The translations under genes were made by a program, and so were the position numbers. From positions 5,272,501 to 5,336,500 of the forward strand of contig JAJFZO010000034.1 of assembly GCA_021397835.1 (NCBI GenBank): a DNA stretch of 64,000 nucleotides, read 5' to 3'. Under the pieces are notes generated by a model that saw nothing but the letters and a program-made list of their open reading frames with translations, searched no databases and was not told where the DNA came from. Origin of the DNA: Moringa oleifera (lineage: Eukaryota; Streptophyta; Magnoliopsida; Brassicales; Moringaceae). Of this stretch, positions 1-12,059 are shown in pieces (the first letter of the stretch is position 1; each line of letters begins with the position of its first letter).

Positions 1-160
1 CCAGGATTACTGTCCAGATCCCAAATTGTACAATCATGAGATAGGTCCACTGCCACCGTCGGAACCAACCAAGATTTTCACATTAGAGTATCTCCTGGCA
101 GCAACAGAACCTATTGCACCATTCCCATGGGATGATGAAACAGACATGCCTGTGGACTGA
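1..160 (+). CDS. Beta-amylase copy A, last exon (partial gene)
   Basis: The window opens at a splice acceptor (ccag at 1-4), followed by an open exon at 5-160 that ends in TGA (158-160). It encodes the 51-residue C-terminal tail of a plant beta-amylase (GH14, releasing maltose from starch chain ends). It starts with DYCPDP, as the last exon does in cytosolic BAM5-type genes. The same exon lies at 35216-35371 (copy C), differing by a few substitutions. Everything upstream is outside the window, so whether copy A is functional cannot be judged. The exon itself shows no lesion. Confidence 0.85.
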   Translation, partial: QDYCPDPKLYNHEIGPLPPSEPTKIFTLEYLLAATEPIAPFPWDDETDMPVD

Positions 161-3100
161 TCTGCAGGTGGTAATCTTGCACTGAGTGAAAGCGGCCATG
201 GCTACATGGTAGAGAAACTAAATAAATTGGAGTGAGTGCTAATAAGAAGCCTTTCTTGGCAATGTGTGAAACATTTTGGATATGATCAACCCTTGATGAA
301 TGAAAGAATTTGCATTTCTGTTTTCTGTCTCTGAGTGCGACTTCATATTTTCATAAATATAAAGAGCTTTGTTATAATATCTTCAAGAGCAAATCCACTT
401 TTAATGGGTAGTGAAAACGCTGTTCAACTGCCATCCTATCTGTGGGATGAATTGACTGGCAAATGAAAAAGCACAGTGTTGAGTCACCACCAAAATTGGC
501 GGTGGCTTGTTGAAGAGCCTGCAAGTGGGAGGAGCCGCAGAGGGGTTTCGTCTGCATCTCTCTACCTGGCTCTATTCCTCTGATTATAAAATAAATAGAT
601 AAATATATATACATTATTTTCGTGTCATTTACAATTGCCTTCTTTTGAGAAAGACATGTTAAGGCATGGATGACATTATGGAGTATAGTACGGAAACAGA
701 CTTTTCAGGCATGCAACTTAGCCCGATGAAGGTAAAACATCCTATTTAGATAGGCTTATTATAAAAAATAAAACTCTTCTGAATACCAATTAGCTTGATT
801 AGATTATATAACCTATTAACGTCAATTTTTAGAACTATGATCTATCTATCTTTAAACTATAAATGCCCTTGCATGAGGTGTTCACGATGTAGGGAAAATG
901 ACTTCCACCACATGTTATCTATGATAAACCTTCACCAATTAGGTAATGCAAATATATATACGCATGTAAAAGATGAAGTAAGTCATCCTTAGAAAATGTT
1001 ATGGTGTTTAATGCCTAACTTTCGATGAATGATGGATAAATATTTAAGCACCAACAAAAGAAGAAAATCTTTATATAAATTGATTTTTTTCCTTTTTAAA
1101 AAATAAAATTTTAAATAAAACACAAATTAAGTAAACTTAAATGTTATTTCAAATGAAATTTCATTTATTTTGATTTTTTTTAAAATATCACGAGGTAAAG
1201 AAGCATAAACTTTCAAGATAGAGGCACATTGTACAGAGAAAACAACATCAAGAATCCTAAGTTGTACTTTCTTTCTTTTTGCATCTCTCCGTTTCATCTT
1301 TAGTTTATCTTACAAAAAATAGTACCCTAGTTCTCAACACATTAGAAATCCTATCAAACGATTCTCGGTCAATGTTGTCTAAGCTCTAATGGTCAAAGAA
1401 TTTTTTCTTGTTTTTCATGTCCTCTGTTTTATTCAACATGAAGCAATGCAAGATCATGGTATTTTAGTATGACGAGCTTTTTCTTATTTACTTTAAAATC
1501 TATATTACCTTTTTTTTTCCTTTTTCTTTCTTTTTTTCCCTTAAAAGTAATGCACATTATCATTTCACATAGCTAGAGCTTTATTCATCTTGAGTAGCTA
1601 TATTATATAATAGCATATACATGTCAAATTTAAAATTCATGGAGGCAAAGGAAAAATATATATAACGAACCATTATTGCATAAACTATAATGATAAGAAG
1701 AAAGTTTACACATTATTGGAGTAGGTCTAATGCAAAGGGGTAATGGTGGTCAAAAGGAAAAAATCTACAAGGTAGAATTTGAAAGAGCAAATCTATTTTC
1801 TCAGATAATGTTTAGAGACAAACATAATATTTTTCCATACTCTTGTGAGTAATATCTTTTTTTTCGCCTTTCTTTTTTTTTTAATCAATATTGGTATGTG
1901 TGCAGATGTTAATGCACAAATGTAATGTTAATACAACACTTGTTACTTTTATGAATGACCTCTAACTAAGAAATAAGTTACCCCTTAAAAATTTTATGCA
2001 GTATTGCCAAATTAGAAGTGTAGAATGTGCATATTGTGTATTACATAAACCCAAAATAATTTTCACACAATGGGTAACTGTTCTAGGTAGATATTGTCAA
2101 ATAGCAAGGATCTTATTATTAAAATATAATGTATTGATTAGTTTAGACAAAGATTAATTAGCATGATTTCCTTCTTAATTTGTTTGTAATTGTTAAGTCA
2201 TTATAGTATTAAGAGTTGTAACAATGAGTATAATGTTAATGTGACCCCCACAAGCCAATCGAATTGTTTAAACACTAAACTAATTATTGCTTACATTAGA
2301 AAAATAATATTTTATCGATAACAGTATTTCTTTATTCATAAATTTTTTTTAATAATATGTTATTTATTTATAAAGATAAAATCCTTAAAACATCATAAGC
2401 CTTGCAAAAGAATTACCTATGCGATATAATTATAAGATCTTTATGCATCAAAGTGTTGTTTTCTAAATTATTCTTGGTCATTGTATAGTCAAAAATAAGG
2501 ATATTGACTATCCTCAAAGACTAGCACATATAAACTTCTTTGCTTATAAAGTAAGCCACTAATCTTATAAGTTGAAGTATGTGAGATACTTAAGGATACT
2601 AATTATGTGGGTGCTTGTTATGAAACAAGTTCACCAAAATTGACTTGATTATGAGAGCTTCATTTGATGTTACGTTCTACTGTCTGTATGGAGCATACTC
2701 TCATGTGTCCATAATGTAACTAATCCTTTGACTTGAGATACCAAGTTATGTTGTATGTGGAGTGATATGTATTAATCTCAGTCAAACATATCTATGCTTA
2801 TTTAGTTTCTAAACAAAGAGTGTTTTTGAATATAACATAAAAGTATATGAAGGTGGATCAGAGATGCAGAAAACATTTTTCACCTTAAGTGCATGAAGGA
2901 ACACGTCTCATTTGTTCCTAACTCATATTGACTTTTGAAGTCTTTTGGCCAAGACATAATACGAAAAGTCAATTAGAAGAGCTTGAGGACTAATATGAAT
3001 GACTAGAAAATAAATTAGTGCCAAGCTTTCTACCTATTGGAGATATATGATGAAAGTATCGTATTACATTGGCATATTGATCATTGAAAAGATTAAGTCA

Positions 3101-4259
3101 AAATATGTTGAAATTCTTAACAATTTGATGGTTATGATGGCTTGCTAAAGTTCGCTCATGATTTATAAATATAAATTATAAAATTCTAAACTTCATAATT
3201 TAATTTATATTTGTTGTTAACTTGTTAGGAATGTAATGGGTCACACACAATAGGGTTATGCTTGAAATTAAAATGAAATTTAAGCTCTAATTCATTTTTT
3301 TTTTAATTTCAATTAGGACTTAATTAAAGTGTTTAATTGAGGAGGCATTAAATTGTTGACATTAGATACTTGTAAGCCAAGAAGGAGTAGGTTATTAGTC
3401 ATTCAGGATTTGGTGATTTTTTAAATCTTCTTGCTAGTACAAAGATCAATTTGCCCTGTATTTAACCTAGGAAGAAGATTTTCAAGCACAATCCATGTGT
3501 ATCATAATTAGAGGTTGGACACTTGGACTCTAGCTTTCGGTTTATAACAACCTTCATGATAGATCAAGATTCGAGGCTGCCTTCTTATGTTCTACAAGCA
3601 TAAATAAAAGTAATCTTCTCTTCACATGTTTGACAACATGATACTTAAATCCATTTAATATCAATATAAAGGGATCTTATAAAGAGTTTTCTCCCTATTT
3701 TCATTTGTGCTTTATGTTTAAATATGATTTTAATACTTTGTTTGATTAGATTAAGCATGTGCCAAAATTCTTCACATCAAACATCAAAAAAGCACAACAA
3801 GAATGAAAGACCAGAAAATGTCATTATTTGATACTCCTTCTTGATGTGTCATTAAAAATCTACTTACCATTATATTGCTCACTTTCTTGCCCTTTTGCCT
3901 TATTAGATCCAGGAAAAGGGAGCAAAGCAGGGATTACTGCCATAAGCATAAAGTTAATAAGGTAGGTCTCTTTTCTTTGCACGTGTTTCTTAGTTGTATT
4001 GATTTATGATGTTATAGTTCACAAAGTGAGGTCATGTTTGTATGATTATGTGCTTACCAGTTGATGTTATTATGGCATTCTTATATTTGCTTATTCAGTA
4101 TGATTCGTTAATGTATGCATATCAAAATAAGTCGTCAACGCATTCATAAGCAATATTTGATAAAATTTTAGGTGCTTATGATATTTTTTGCCTACTTTAT
4201 GGTCTTAAGTTGGAGCTTAAGTTGGTGACATAGTGGCTAGAAACTCTTGACTTGCTTAG

Positions 4260-4745
4260 ATTTGTTTCAAGGTAAAGTTTGTCTATTCTGGTTATTAAAA
4301 TTTGAACAATGTAGAATCTTTTTCTTCTCTATAATCTAGTCATTGTGTACGATATAATTCTATAAGAAATAATTTTTGCTTTGGATTTGTTAAGTCAAGA
4401 TCAAGAGCAAGAATCCTCTATTACTGATCTCCCTTCTACACCACTTAGAGAAAAATAGAATAGAAAAATAGGAAGAGAAGCTTATGTTAACTTTCCATTT
4501 CTTGAATGAATAATTTAAGAAATGTGGAAAAAGAAAGTTGTTTAAGCTACAAAGACCATCATATATAGGACCTTCATTGAAGATGTGAAACTATTACCAT
4601 AATTGTATTTTTCTACCCCTTAACTAGCCCATTTATAAACATTCTAACTAATGAAAATTCAAGAAGTCTTAGTCTTACTAACTCTAACTACATCAATACT
4701 TGAGATGTCAATTTGAAATTGTTTTATTGGTTCATTTCCTAATAA
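4260..4745 (-). repeat. Probable copia LTR fragment in duplicated spacer (left copy)
   Basis: Read on the minus strand, the segment starting near 4745 resembles an LTR. It begins with an altered TGTTAGGAAATGAA-like end, and has a TATA-like box (tttataaatgggc) further in. In the matching right copy the TG start is intact and follows a short purine tract. The far end of the LTR was not located. It belongs with the gag-pol remnant at 4915-5340. Confidence 0.4.
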
Positions 4746-4914
4746 TCTTCACTTAACACAAGAAAAAACTACTAAAAATCTATGCTAGTGTTCTTTTACA
4801 TGTCTACCTCACGAGCTTTGATACAATCTACCTTTGACAAATTGCCAATTGAGTTGTTGGTTCTAGCTTCACCTTGAACTTGAATTTCTTCTAAGTTGTC
4901 TTAATTTATTACAT

Positions 4915-5340
4915 TGTAACCTTAATGGTTGAACCAAATAAAAGTTATCTAATAAAAAAGCTTACACACCATTAAGTTTAAGACCTTCTATGATCACGTA
5001 CGATCCATAAATACGTGTAACATTGCAACTTTAATATTAATAGAAGTTCATTTTGAATCAAAAACTCGTAAAGCAATCAAGCTCATTCTTAACTTTGGAA
5101 TATGTCTTACCTCTTTTAACAACCAAGTTCTAGTGTTTATCATCTTCACCTTGATGGATCTCATTCCTACAATACCATAAATTGAGTTATTTCCAAAAGA
5201 AATCAAGTCTCCACTAACTTTGTTATAGTCTATAAACCAATACTTTCATTAACGCATATAAACTATCCAACCTGAGTAAAAAATATAATCATCTAAGGAC
5301 TTCAATGTTATGACTAATAACACCTCTACAGTTTCATATC
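4915..5340 (-). pseudogene. Ty1/copia gag-pol remnant (protease/GAG-pre-integrase region), left copy
   Basis: Minus-strand translation gives a degraded copia polyprotein segment with recognisable phrases: a GN-N-S-YGIVGM block, then an E-VRHIPKLRMSLIAL block, matching the usual protease-to-GAG-pre-integrase stretch (VRHVPxLKxNLISL). Stops and frameshifts interrupt it. It has a parallel copy at 40960-41400, so the retroelement predates the segmental duplication. RT and RNase H are absent, and the LTR-like segment follows directly, so the element carries a large internal deletion. Confidence 0.6.
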
Positions 5341-6008
5341 CTTTTGCCAGATCACCTCAACCAAACTTTGTTCACCTTGATCTTTTAATTTAATTTTAGA
5401 TATTCATTCCTGATGTAACCAATATGTAGTAATAAGGAGCAGGCAAAGACGCACGAGATCGATAAAACCTTTCACACTTGAGGAAAAGCTTTCGACAATA
5501 GAGGACTGATGGATTGGAAAACCCACACAATGTGGGTTTTAGGTTCCCTAAAGGAGAAACTAATGCTAAGGAAGAAAGGATGAAGCTTTGGTATTAGGTT
5601 TAGGGTTTTGTTTACCACACGACTGGTAAGAAAGCGGGAAAAAAACAACGAGACAGAGAGAGAAAATAGTTTGAAAAGATGATGAACAAGATTGACGCTA
5701 AGGAAGAAAGGATAAAAGCTTGGTGTTGAATTTAGCATAAACTTGCCGAATAACAAACGAAAAAAAAAATAGAGAACAAAAAGTTAAGGGAGAAGATAAT
5801 TAACAAGAGAGTGAAAGAAAATGAGATTTTTTGTATAAGTTCATAGAGAAAGAAAACATTGGGAAAGAATGATGGCTTTGAAAAAATGAAAAATAAAAAA
5901 ACAAAACAAAAGTGTCACCTTTTAGTTTAATGGTAATGATCGATTAATAATTATCAATTTGTAATAGACCATAATTAATGCATTTGACAAATGATAGATT
6001 TAAATAAT

Positions 6009-6132
6009 AATAAAAATTAGAGTGCAAAAAGGATTAAAGGGATTAGCCCAAGATGTTTTAATATTATTTTAATAAAAATTAGAGTGCAAAAAGGATTAAA
6101 GGGATTAGTCCAAGATGTTTTAATATTATTTT
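6009..6132. repeat. 62-bp tandem duplication
   Basis: Two adjacent copies (6009-6070 and 6071-6132) begin aataaaaattagagtgc and differ at about one position. The homologous site in the right duplication copy (about 42040-42110) has a single unit, so this happened after the segmental duplication. Confidence 0.85.
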
Positions 6133-6814
6133 ATTAAAATAAACTAAAATAAATTATATTAGTAATCATTAATGTTTTTATAAATAATAATTAGTACAGA
6201 TATCGAAAAAAATTTGCCTAATTATAATTAAAAAAGTTTTTGCATAATTGTTTACCACATAAACCTTTTATTAATTTAGAGTTCAGTTTTCATGATAATT
6301 TTTTCAAAATGGCAACATCTTTTTTCAATAGTGAAGTTTTCTATGGATAACATGAAAATAAACTTTTTTGTCATAAGCTCTTTAATCTTCTTTGACAAAA
6401 TTACCTCCTAAGAAGTGTTGTCAAATTTTTTTCTTTAATAAATTTAATTGTTCATAGTGAGTTTAAACTTATTTTGCTTTCTTTAATTTTAAGGTAAACA
6501 TTATTTTAAACTTTAAGTTTTACTCTTTTTTTAATCAAATTTTAACTTTTAATACATCTCACATAATTTTATTCAAAATATATTTTACTAAAAACATTGT
6601 GAAAAATTAATAGTATTTTTGGAAGAATATGTTTAACTTCTAATTGTTGGACCACTTGCACAAGTGAGGGGTATATTTGTTTGAAACTGACTTTGTTGAT
6701 GAAAATTGGAAGTTAAGTAGTAAAATACTCGTTTTTTTTTTAAATGGAACCTTTACACTTCTGGTTTGTACTGGTAAAGGTGTAAAGGTGTGTGGTTCTT
6801 TGAAAGATTAGAGA

Positions 6815-8718
6815 ATTAATATAAACTTGTTTTCTCTTACTTTACACAATGCTTCTATTAATGACAGTACGCGAGATATCTTGAAAGAATAACTCTCTTT
6901 GCAAGATAGTTCATTGTGTGACAATTAATTTTTTCATGTGGGATGTTGTGCTTATATCTTAAATCTTATAGTGTAAAATGATTTGAAGGTTGTAAATAGA
7001 GCTTTAGACAAGATTAGGGAAAGTATCAAATATGTTAAAGCATGAGAAGAAAAAACGAAAAGTCTTAATTAAAAGTCAAGTTTGTGGTATTAACACTAAA
7101 ATTGGTTTGCGCTTGGATGTGTCCACTAGACAGAATTTTACTTACACGATGCTTGGAAGTATAATTAAGTATCAGCGTGCTTTTAGTAGCCTTCTATTGA
7201 TTAGAAATTATAAGATTATTATTTTAATTGAAGACTAGAGAAAGGGGAAGAAAATGTGTGAATTTTTGCACTCATTCGATGTGATCACTAACTTGTTTTC
7301 TGATACATCTTATTCGACCTCAAACTTGTATTTCATGCAAATATGAAAAATTAAATATTTGCTAAAGCAATTTATGGATAATAAAAATTCAATCATTAAG
7401 ACCAAAGCCATGGAGATAAAATTAAAATTTGACAAGTATTAGAGTGATTACAGTGTTGTGCTTACATTTAGGTCATGCTTCACCCTTATATGAAATTATT
7501 AATGCTAAAATATTATTGCACTCAACTTGACCCCAAAACTTATGAGAAGGCGATTGATCAAATCAAAAGCAAGTTGTACGTGCTTTTTAAACAATAGAGA
7601 AAATGGATGGATTCTCAGATAAATTAGGTGGAAGTTATTCCAAAAGTTCTCCTATTGATGAGTGTTTCATAGTACGTGAGAAGGAAAAGACAAAGAAAAA
7701 TTTGATGTAAATGATGTAAGTTTTTCTTTCATTTAAGAATTTTTTTCTTTAAATTATATGCACTTATTTTAATCTATAACTCGTGTATTAATTAATTTTT
7801 TCTTTGTTAATATATCAATGTGGTAAGGTTTTAAAGGATTTCATGAATCAATCTGAATCGGATACCCATAATGTAAAATTTCAGTTGGATCTATACTTAG
7901 ATAAATCACCACTTGAATTAAAGTATTTTTAAAATTTGGATATGGAAATCAGTATTTTGAACTATCAATTATGGTTTAGGATATACTAAGTATTCCAATC
8001 ACCACTATAGCATCCAACTATGCTTTTAGCACTAGTGCTCATTTCCTAAACAAATATGAAGTTCTTTTCTTAGAGATCATGTGCAAGCTTTTATTTGTAC
8101 GCATAATTGGTTATTTGGTTTTATTGATGATGAAAATATTTTTATGATTTTATTTTAACATTTATCTTTATAGTATAAATAACTTTTCACTAACTGCTCA
8201 TTAATTTTTAATTTTTATGATTTGACATTTTATAGATGAAGAGAAAGTGGAAGATGATGTTTTAACTTTATCTAATAATGAAGGATCCAATGTTTATGAT
8301 TTGTCTTTATTATACCTTTTTTTTTTCTTTGTGACCTAGTTTGAATATTTTATATATGCTTGTATGTTACAAGTTGGTGCTTGATGAAATTGATAACTTT
8401 GAGTTTTTAATTTGTTTATTTTTGTCTTTGTCAAATTATATTTTATGCTTGTATGTTTTGTTGGTGATGATGTTTGAATTTATATACTTGAATTCTTTAA
8501 TCAAAATTAAAGGTAATTTTAATAATGTGAAAATTGTAATAAACTTATTAGCTTGAGCATATTAGTGGCTTGTTTAGCCCGAAGCTTGCCAAAATTAGGT
8601 TCAAGTTCGTAATTTTAGGGGCTCATTTAGATCAGGGTTTTCTCAACTTGAACTATTTAGCTCAAGGTCCAATAGGGCTAGCTTGAAAACATTAGGACTG
8701 GAACATCTAACAACTCTA
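6815..8718 (+). pseudogene. hAT transposase remnant (RICESLEEPER/BED-type)
   Basis: Plus-strand frames carry, in the right order, degraded hAT transposase blocks. Near 6840-6990 there is an FFHVGCCAYILNLIV-like block. At 7030-7240 comes GLRLDVSTRQNFTYTML (normally LDVPTRWNSTYLML), then KMCEFLHSFDVITNLFSDTSYSTSNLYF at 7250-7340. At 7980-8120 lies the C-terminal dimerisation block DILSIPITTIAS with AFSTSA and HNWLFG. Many stops and frameshifts separate them. The 3' non-coding part (8540-8700) resembles the usual 3' end of this family, and the element appears to stop at ...aactcta (8718), exactly where homology to another repeat (13563 onward) begins. The left TIR was not found. Confidence 0.75.
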
Positions 8719-9075
8719 GTGTAATGAGATGTTTAAAGGATTTATATGATATTATTATAGAAGATGTAAGCGGAAGAAATCCGTATCATGTCTAAAATAA
8801 ATTAAATGATCTTAAAATAGCTTAAAATGATTAGAAGGCAAATTTTGAAGATGTTATTGAAGAATTAAATGATTTGAAGCATTAAAAAGAAGAGGCAAGT
8901 GAATCAAGTGTCAATCGAGAGCTAAGAGTTAGTGGTGTTCAAGATCTTCTTCTAAGATGTAATCCATAAAAATATCATTATAGTTAGAATAATTTAAGTT
9001 TAAGAAATGAATGTTAAAAATAGTAAACTTAAATTATTGGTCTAGTCAATTGAAGAATCGTTTGCTAATATCAAG
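8719..9075 (+). repeat. Dispersed direct repeat, left copy (pairs with 13563-13915)
   Basis: The segment from gtgtaatgagatg to about 9075 aligns along its length with 13563-13915. Shared landmarks are the atattattaYagaagat block, the gaattaaatgatttgaag block and tagtcaattRaaga near the end. The two copies flank the CACTA-like region in direct orientation. The right copy lies in a longer open frame (13448-13690) of no recognised family. Confidence 0.65.
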
Positions 9076-9174
9076 AGTTTACAGAGTGAAAGGGTATGTT
9101 CAATGTATTTAGAATATTAAAAGCTTAAGAAAATATAAGTTATTTTAATGTATTCAGAATATTAAGACTTATGA

Positions 9175-9480
9175 TACTATTACAAATAAAAACTTTAATG
9201 ACAGTTAAAAATAGCTTTTAATGATAGTTGTTAAACTATCATCTTTATTCATGTTATTAAAGATGAGAGATTTTAATGACAGTTTTGTTAAAATTATCGT
9301 TAAATTAGGGGTCTTTAATGACAGTTCTAATAAAACTGTTGTTAAAAGGGGGCTTTTAATGACAGTTCTATTATAACTGTCGTTAAAAAGGGTCTTTTGA
9401 TGACAGTTATGATAGAACTGTTATTAAAAGGGTACTCTTTCAATAACAAACAATTCTATCATAATTATCATTAAAGGTAT
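9175..9480 (+). mobile_element. CACTA-like transposon end with subterminal hairpin repeats
   Basis: After a degenerate terminus at 9175 (tactattacaaataaaaac, resembling CACTACAAGAAAA) come five or six repeats of about 55-60 bp. Each has a core of the form tttaatgacagtt...aaactgtYRttaaaa, so each unit can fold into a hairpin. Arrays of short, partly palindromic subterminal repeats next to a CACTA end are the hallmark of En/Spm elements. No TNP2-type transposase is recognisable nearby, so this is a remnant or a non-autonomous element. Confidence 0.55.
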
Positions 9481-11480
9481 ATATTTTTTTATTAATTTTA
9501 AAATAAATATAAAATTTTTATATTTAAATTATCTAAAACCTATATATATATAATTCATCTTTTTCACACCAACCATATACATCAATATAATTCTTCACAA
9601 TATACAACCAAAATTTTCTCTATCAAAATTAAATTACAATGTGCAAATATGACTCTTTAATTAAATTTAATCAACATATATAAGTATACAATTATCAAAT
9701 ACACTAATCATAGTTCTTTTTATACACTTCAATGAAACATCTGTACTATCTTTCCTCCTTCAACATAATTACACCAACATTTCAATGCCAACACTTAAAT
9801 GTAACAATTATACTATCTTTCTTCCTTCATCATAATTACACCAACACTTCAATGCCAACATTTTAACATTTCAATACCAACACTTCAATGAAAAAACTTT
9901 TTCTTGAAATCATCATTACTTCTTTGATGTTTGAAAACACCCAACATAATCCGATCCAAAAAAGTAATAAAAGATGAACAAAAAAAATTGATGTCACAAT
10001 TAAACTCCATCTGTACAATACATGAGTTTAAATATATATTATCACACATAATCCTAAGCATTCAACTATATAAATTCAATGATATTCATATATACAAAAA
10101 TCTTCAAGGTTCAACTTTCTAATATGATACTCCAAAGAAATTGTCTAACCTCCTTTCTAACTTCATCAATATCCGATTGGGTGTAAGTATTTATGTCCAC
10201 TAATTGTATTTATATAAAAAAAAAAGTTAGTCCAATTAAAACTTTTAGTAAGCACATCAATTAATTATTAAAGTATTTACTTATACAACTGCTTAAAAAC
10301 TTACCATTTTTGCATATAGGATATTTCTATCACGTCTATCAATGATATCCCTTAAAAATTTCGTAATATAATATCCACACTTAGTATTTGAAGACTAATG
10401 TAGATACAGCATTAAAAAATTTTAATTATTATATTTTACAAAATAAATAAAACTAACATCACATATAGGTTTAAATATACATATCTTAGCAGGAATACTC
10501 CTAAGAATGCGCCTATTGCTTAATTCTTTGATAACTTGTAACAATTTAAAAGAGTTACCAATAGAAAATAATCAGTATTCTTACGAGTAAAAAACAAAAA
10601 TACATGCTAATATAAATGAAAATATTTTCACTTACGTGGACATAAGTTGATATAGTTATTGACGAGAACCATGGTTCAAATGATCAAAAATATTGTACAC
10701 AAAATTACAAGGTTCGACAACCACCAACATCCAGTGCTGCCTACATTATGAAAAATAAATATTAAAAATATTGTGAATAAAACTATTAATAATTTCAACT
10801 AGTATTATATAACTTACCTGAAGAAATATCACTACTCCTTCATCACATGGATTTATCATTCAATTACTATACAAGTATTCAACCAATTAATAACTTGATT
10901 AAAATTTAAATAACATTTAATAATTTATTTTACAAGAATATAATTAATTAATTATCTATTTAAAATTTAACTGCTTATATTAATTTATATTAACTAATAA
11001 ATTTTTATAATTAGATTTGACAAAATATATCAATTAATCTTACTTAAAAAAATTAATTTAAATATAAATTCATCTACACCTAATATATAATTAATTTATC
11101 AAAATATAAATTCATCTCATTAACATCTAATTAGTTTATCAATTAATCTAAAAATTTTAATAATTATCAAATAATAAACGCATCAATGTATACTCATTCA
11201 TACCAAATACATTCATCCAAATATACTATAAAAAAATCTAAATTTCATCAATTAATAAAAATTTATCAAACACACTTAATAAAAAACTTCTCAAAATGAT
11301 ATACATTTTCAATATATTTTTTAAACCAAAATTAATCAAATTGAATCAAAATTGTGAAAATTAAATTTCGTAAAAACATTTCGAATCTATACCGATGAAT
11401 GAATAGAGGGGGAGGGTCCAGTTACTCCTTATGAAGATCGAGACAAATGAGAGAGAATAGAGGAAGAAAAAAGCAAACAA
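9481..11480. other. AT-rich interior without recognisable gene
   Basis: Two kilobases of about 75-80% AT sequence with no long open frame. A cacttcaatgccaac-type phrase recurs three or four times at 9725-9895. I see no coding similarity. It probably belongs to the interior of the CACTA-like element. Confidence 0.5.
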
Positions 11481-11484
11481 AATA

Positions 11485-11730
11485 GGGTCGAAGAGAGGCA
11501 GTATGGCTGTCAATAGTTAGCCTAGCTACTTCTGGACGAAAACCAAAAAGGAGAAGGCCAAAAGAGAGGTAGTGTCACCCTATGCCAGTAGTTGCTCCAG
11601 CAACTTTTGGATAAAGATCAAAGAGGAGAGGGTCGAAAAGAAGCAGTACGACTGCCAGTAGCTTGCCTAGCTGCTTCTAGACAGAGGACAAAAAGGAGAA
11701 GAGTAGAAGAGAAGTAGTGCAAAGAGGAGA
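11485..11730. repeat. 71-75 bp tandem repeat, about 3.4 copies
   Basis: Units start at about 11485, 11555, 11630 and 11701. Each begins gggtcgaagaga or a variant, and carries a purine-rich arm (aaaaggagaa) and a middle part (tgccagtag..gcctagctgcttct). GC content is visibly higher than the flanks. Copies are diverged (roughly 75-85% alike by eye). Confidence 0.8.
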
Positions 11731-11827
11731 AGGATGAAGGAAAGAGCAAAAATTACGCACTAGGCTTTTAGCTGGTTTTGGAGATGAATTAAGGATCCCT
11801 AGCTTAAAAGCAAGATTGGACAGCCTT

Positions 11828-11912
11828 CAACGCCAATTATGGCATAATTGACATTGAAGGCTAAAGATTTTAACGCTACTTCTACTAAAACTAGCATTAA
11901 AGGCTATAGGGC
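11828..11912. repeat. Inverted subterminal repeats, left side of captured kinase segment
   Basis: Two palindromic units: cttcaacgccaatta..taattgacattgaagg and ttaacgctactt..aactagcattaaagg. They match the style of the units at 13275-13350 on the far side of the kinase fragment (tttaacgccagtt..aaggcgttaaagg). Together they bracket the captured gene piece like CACTA subterminal repeats. Confidence 0.55.
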
Positions 11913-12059
11913 AATTCGAAATGCAGGTTATTGGCTCTTCTTTGATCGAGTTATTGGTGTCTCCATCTATAAAAGGATCCTCGATGGTTTACAAGAGTCA
12001 ACCACTTCTTTGCATATGATGAACAAAATCTCTTTGCCATGTGCTTAGAAACTCAGTGA

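Larger units (their letters stand above)
161..6617. repeat. Segmental duplication, left copy (spacer downstream of beta-amylase A)
   Basis: Apart from small indels, this 6.4-kb AT-rich spacer is collinear with 35372-42600. Shared landmarks include the stretch beginning agcggccatggctacatgg just after the stop codon, the segment around 1740-1850 matching 37340-37460, and the copia remnant at 4260-5340 matching 40260-41400. Homology ends near 6617 against about 42600. No intact gene is present: the short ORFs at 795-992, 5472-5756 and elsewhere are not conserved between the two copies. The right copy has two extra insertions (36040-36470 and 39550-39976); this copy has a private 62-bp tandem duplication. 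Confidence 0.85.

Noticed and set aside
5472..5756. 94-codon minus-strand ORF with hydrophobic stretches
   Set aside because: Not kept open in the homologous region of the right duplication copy (about 41520-41830) and no family similarity.
9190..9475. Regularly spaced short repeats that resemble a CRISPR array
   Set aside because: The units are palindromic and diverged, spacing is irregular, and the setting is a plant nuclear genome next to transposon remains. Subterminal transposon repeats explain them.
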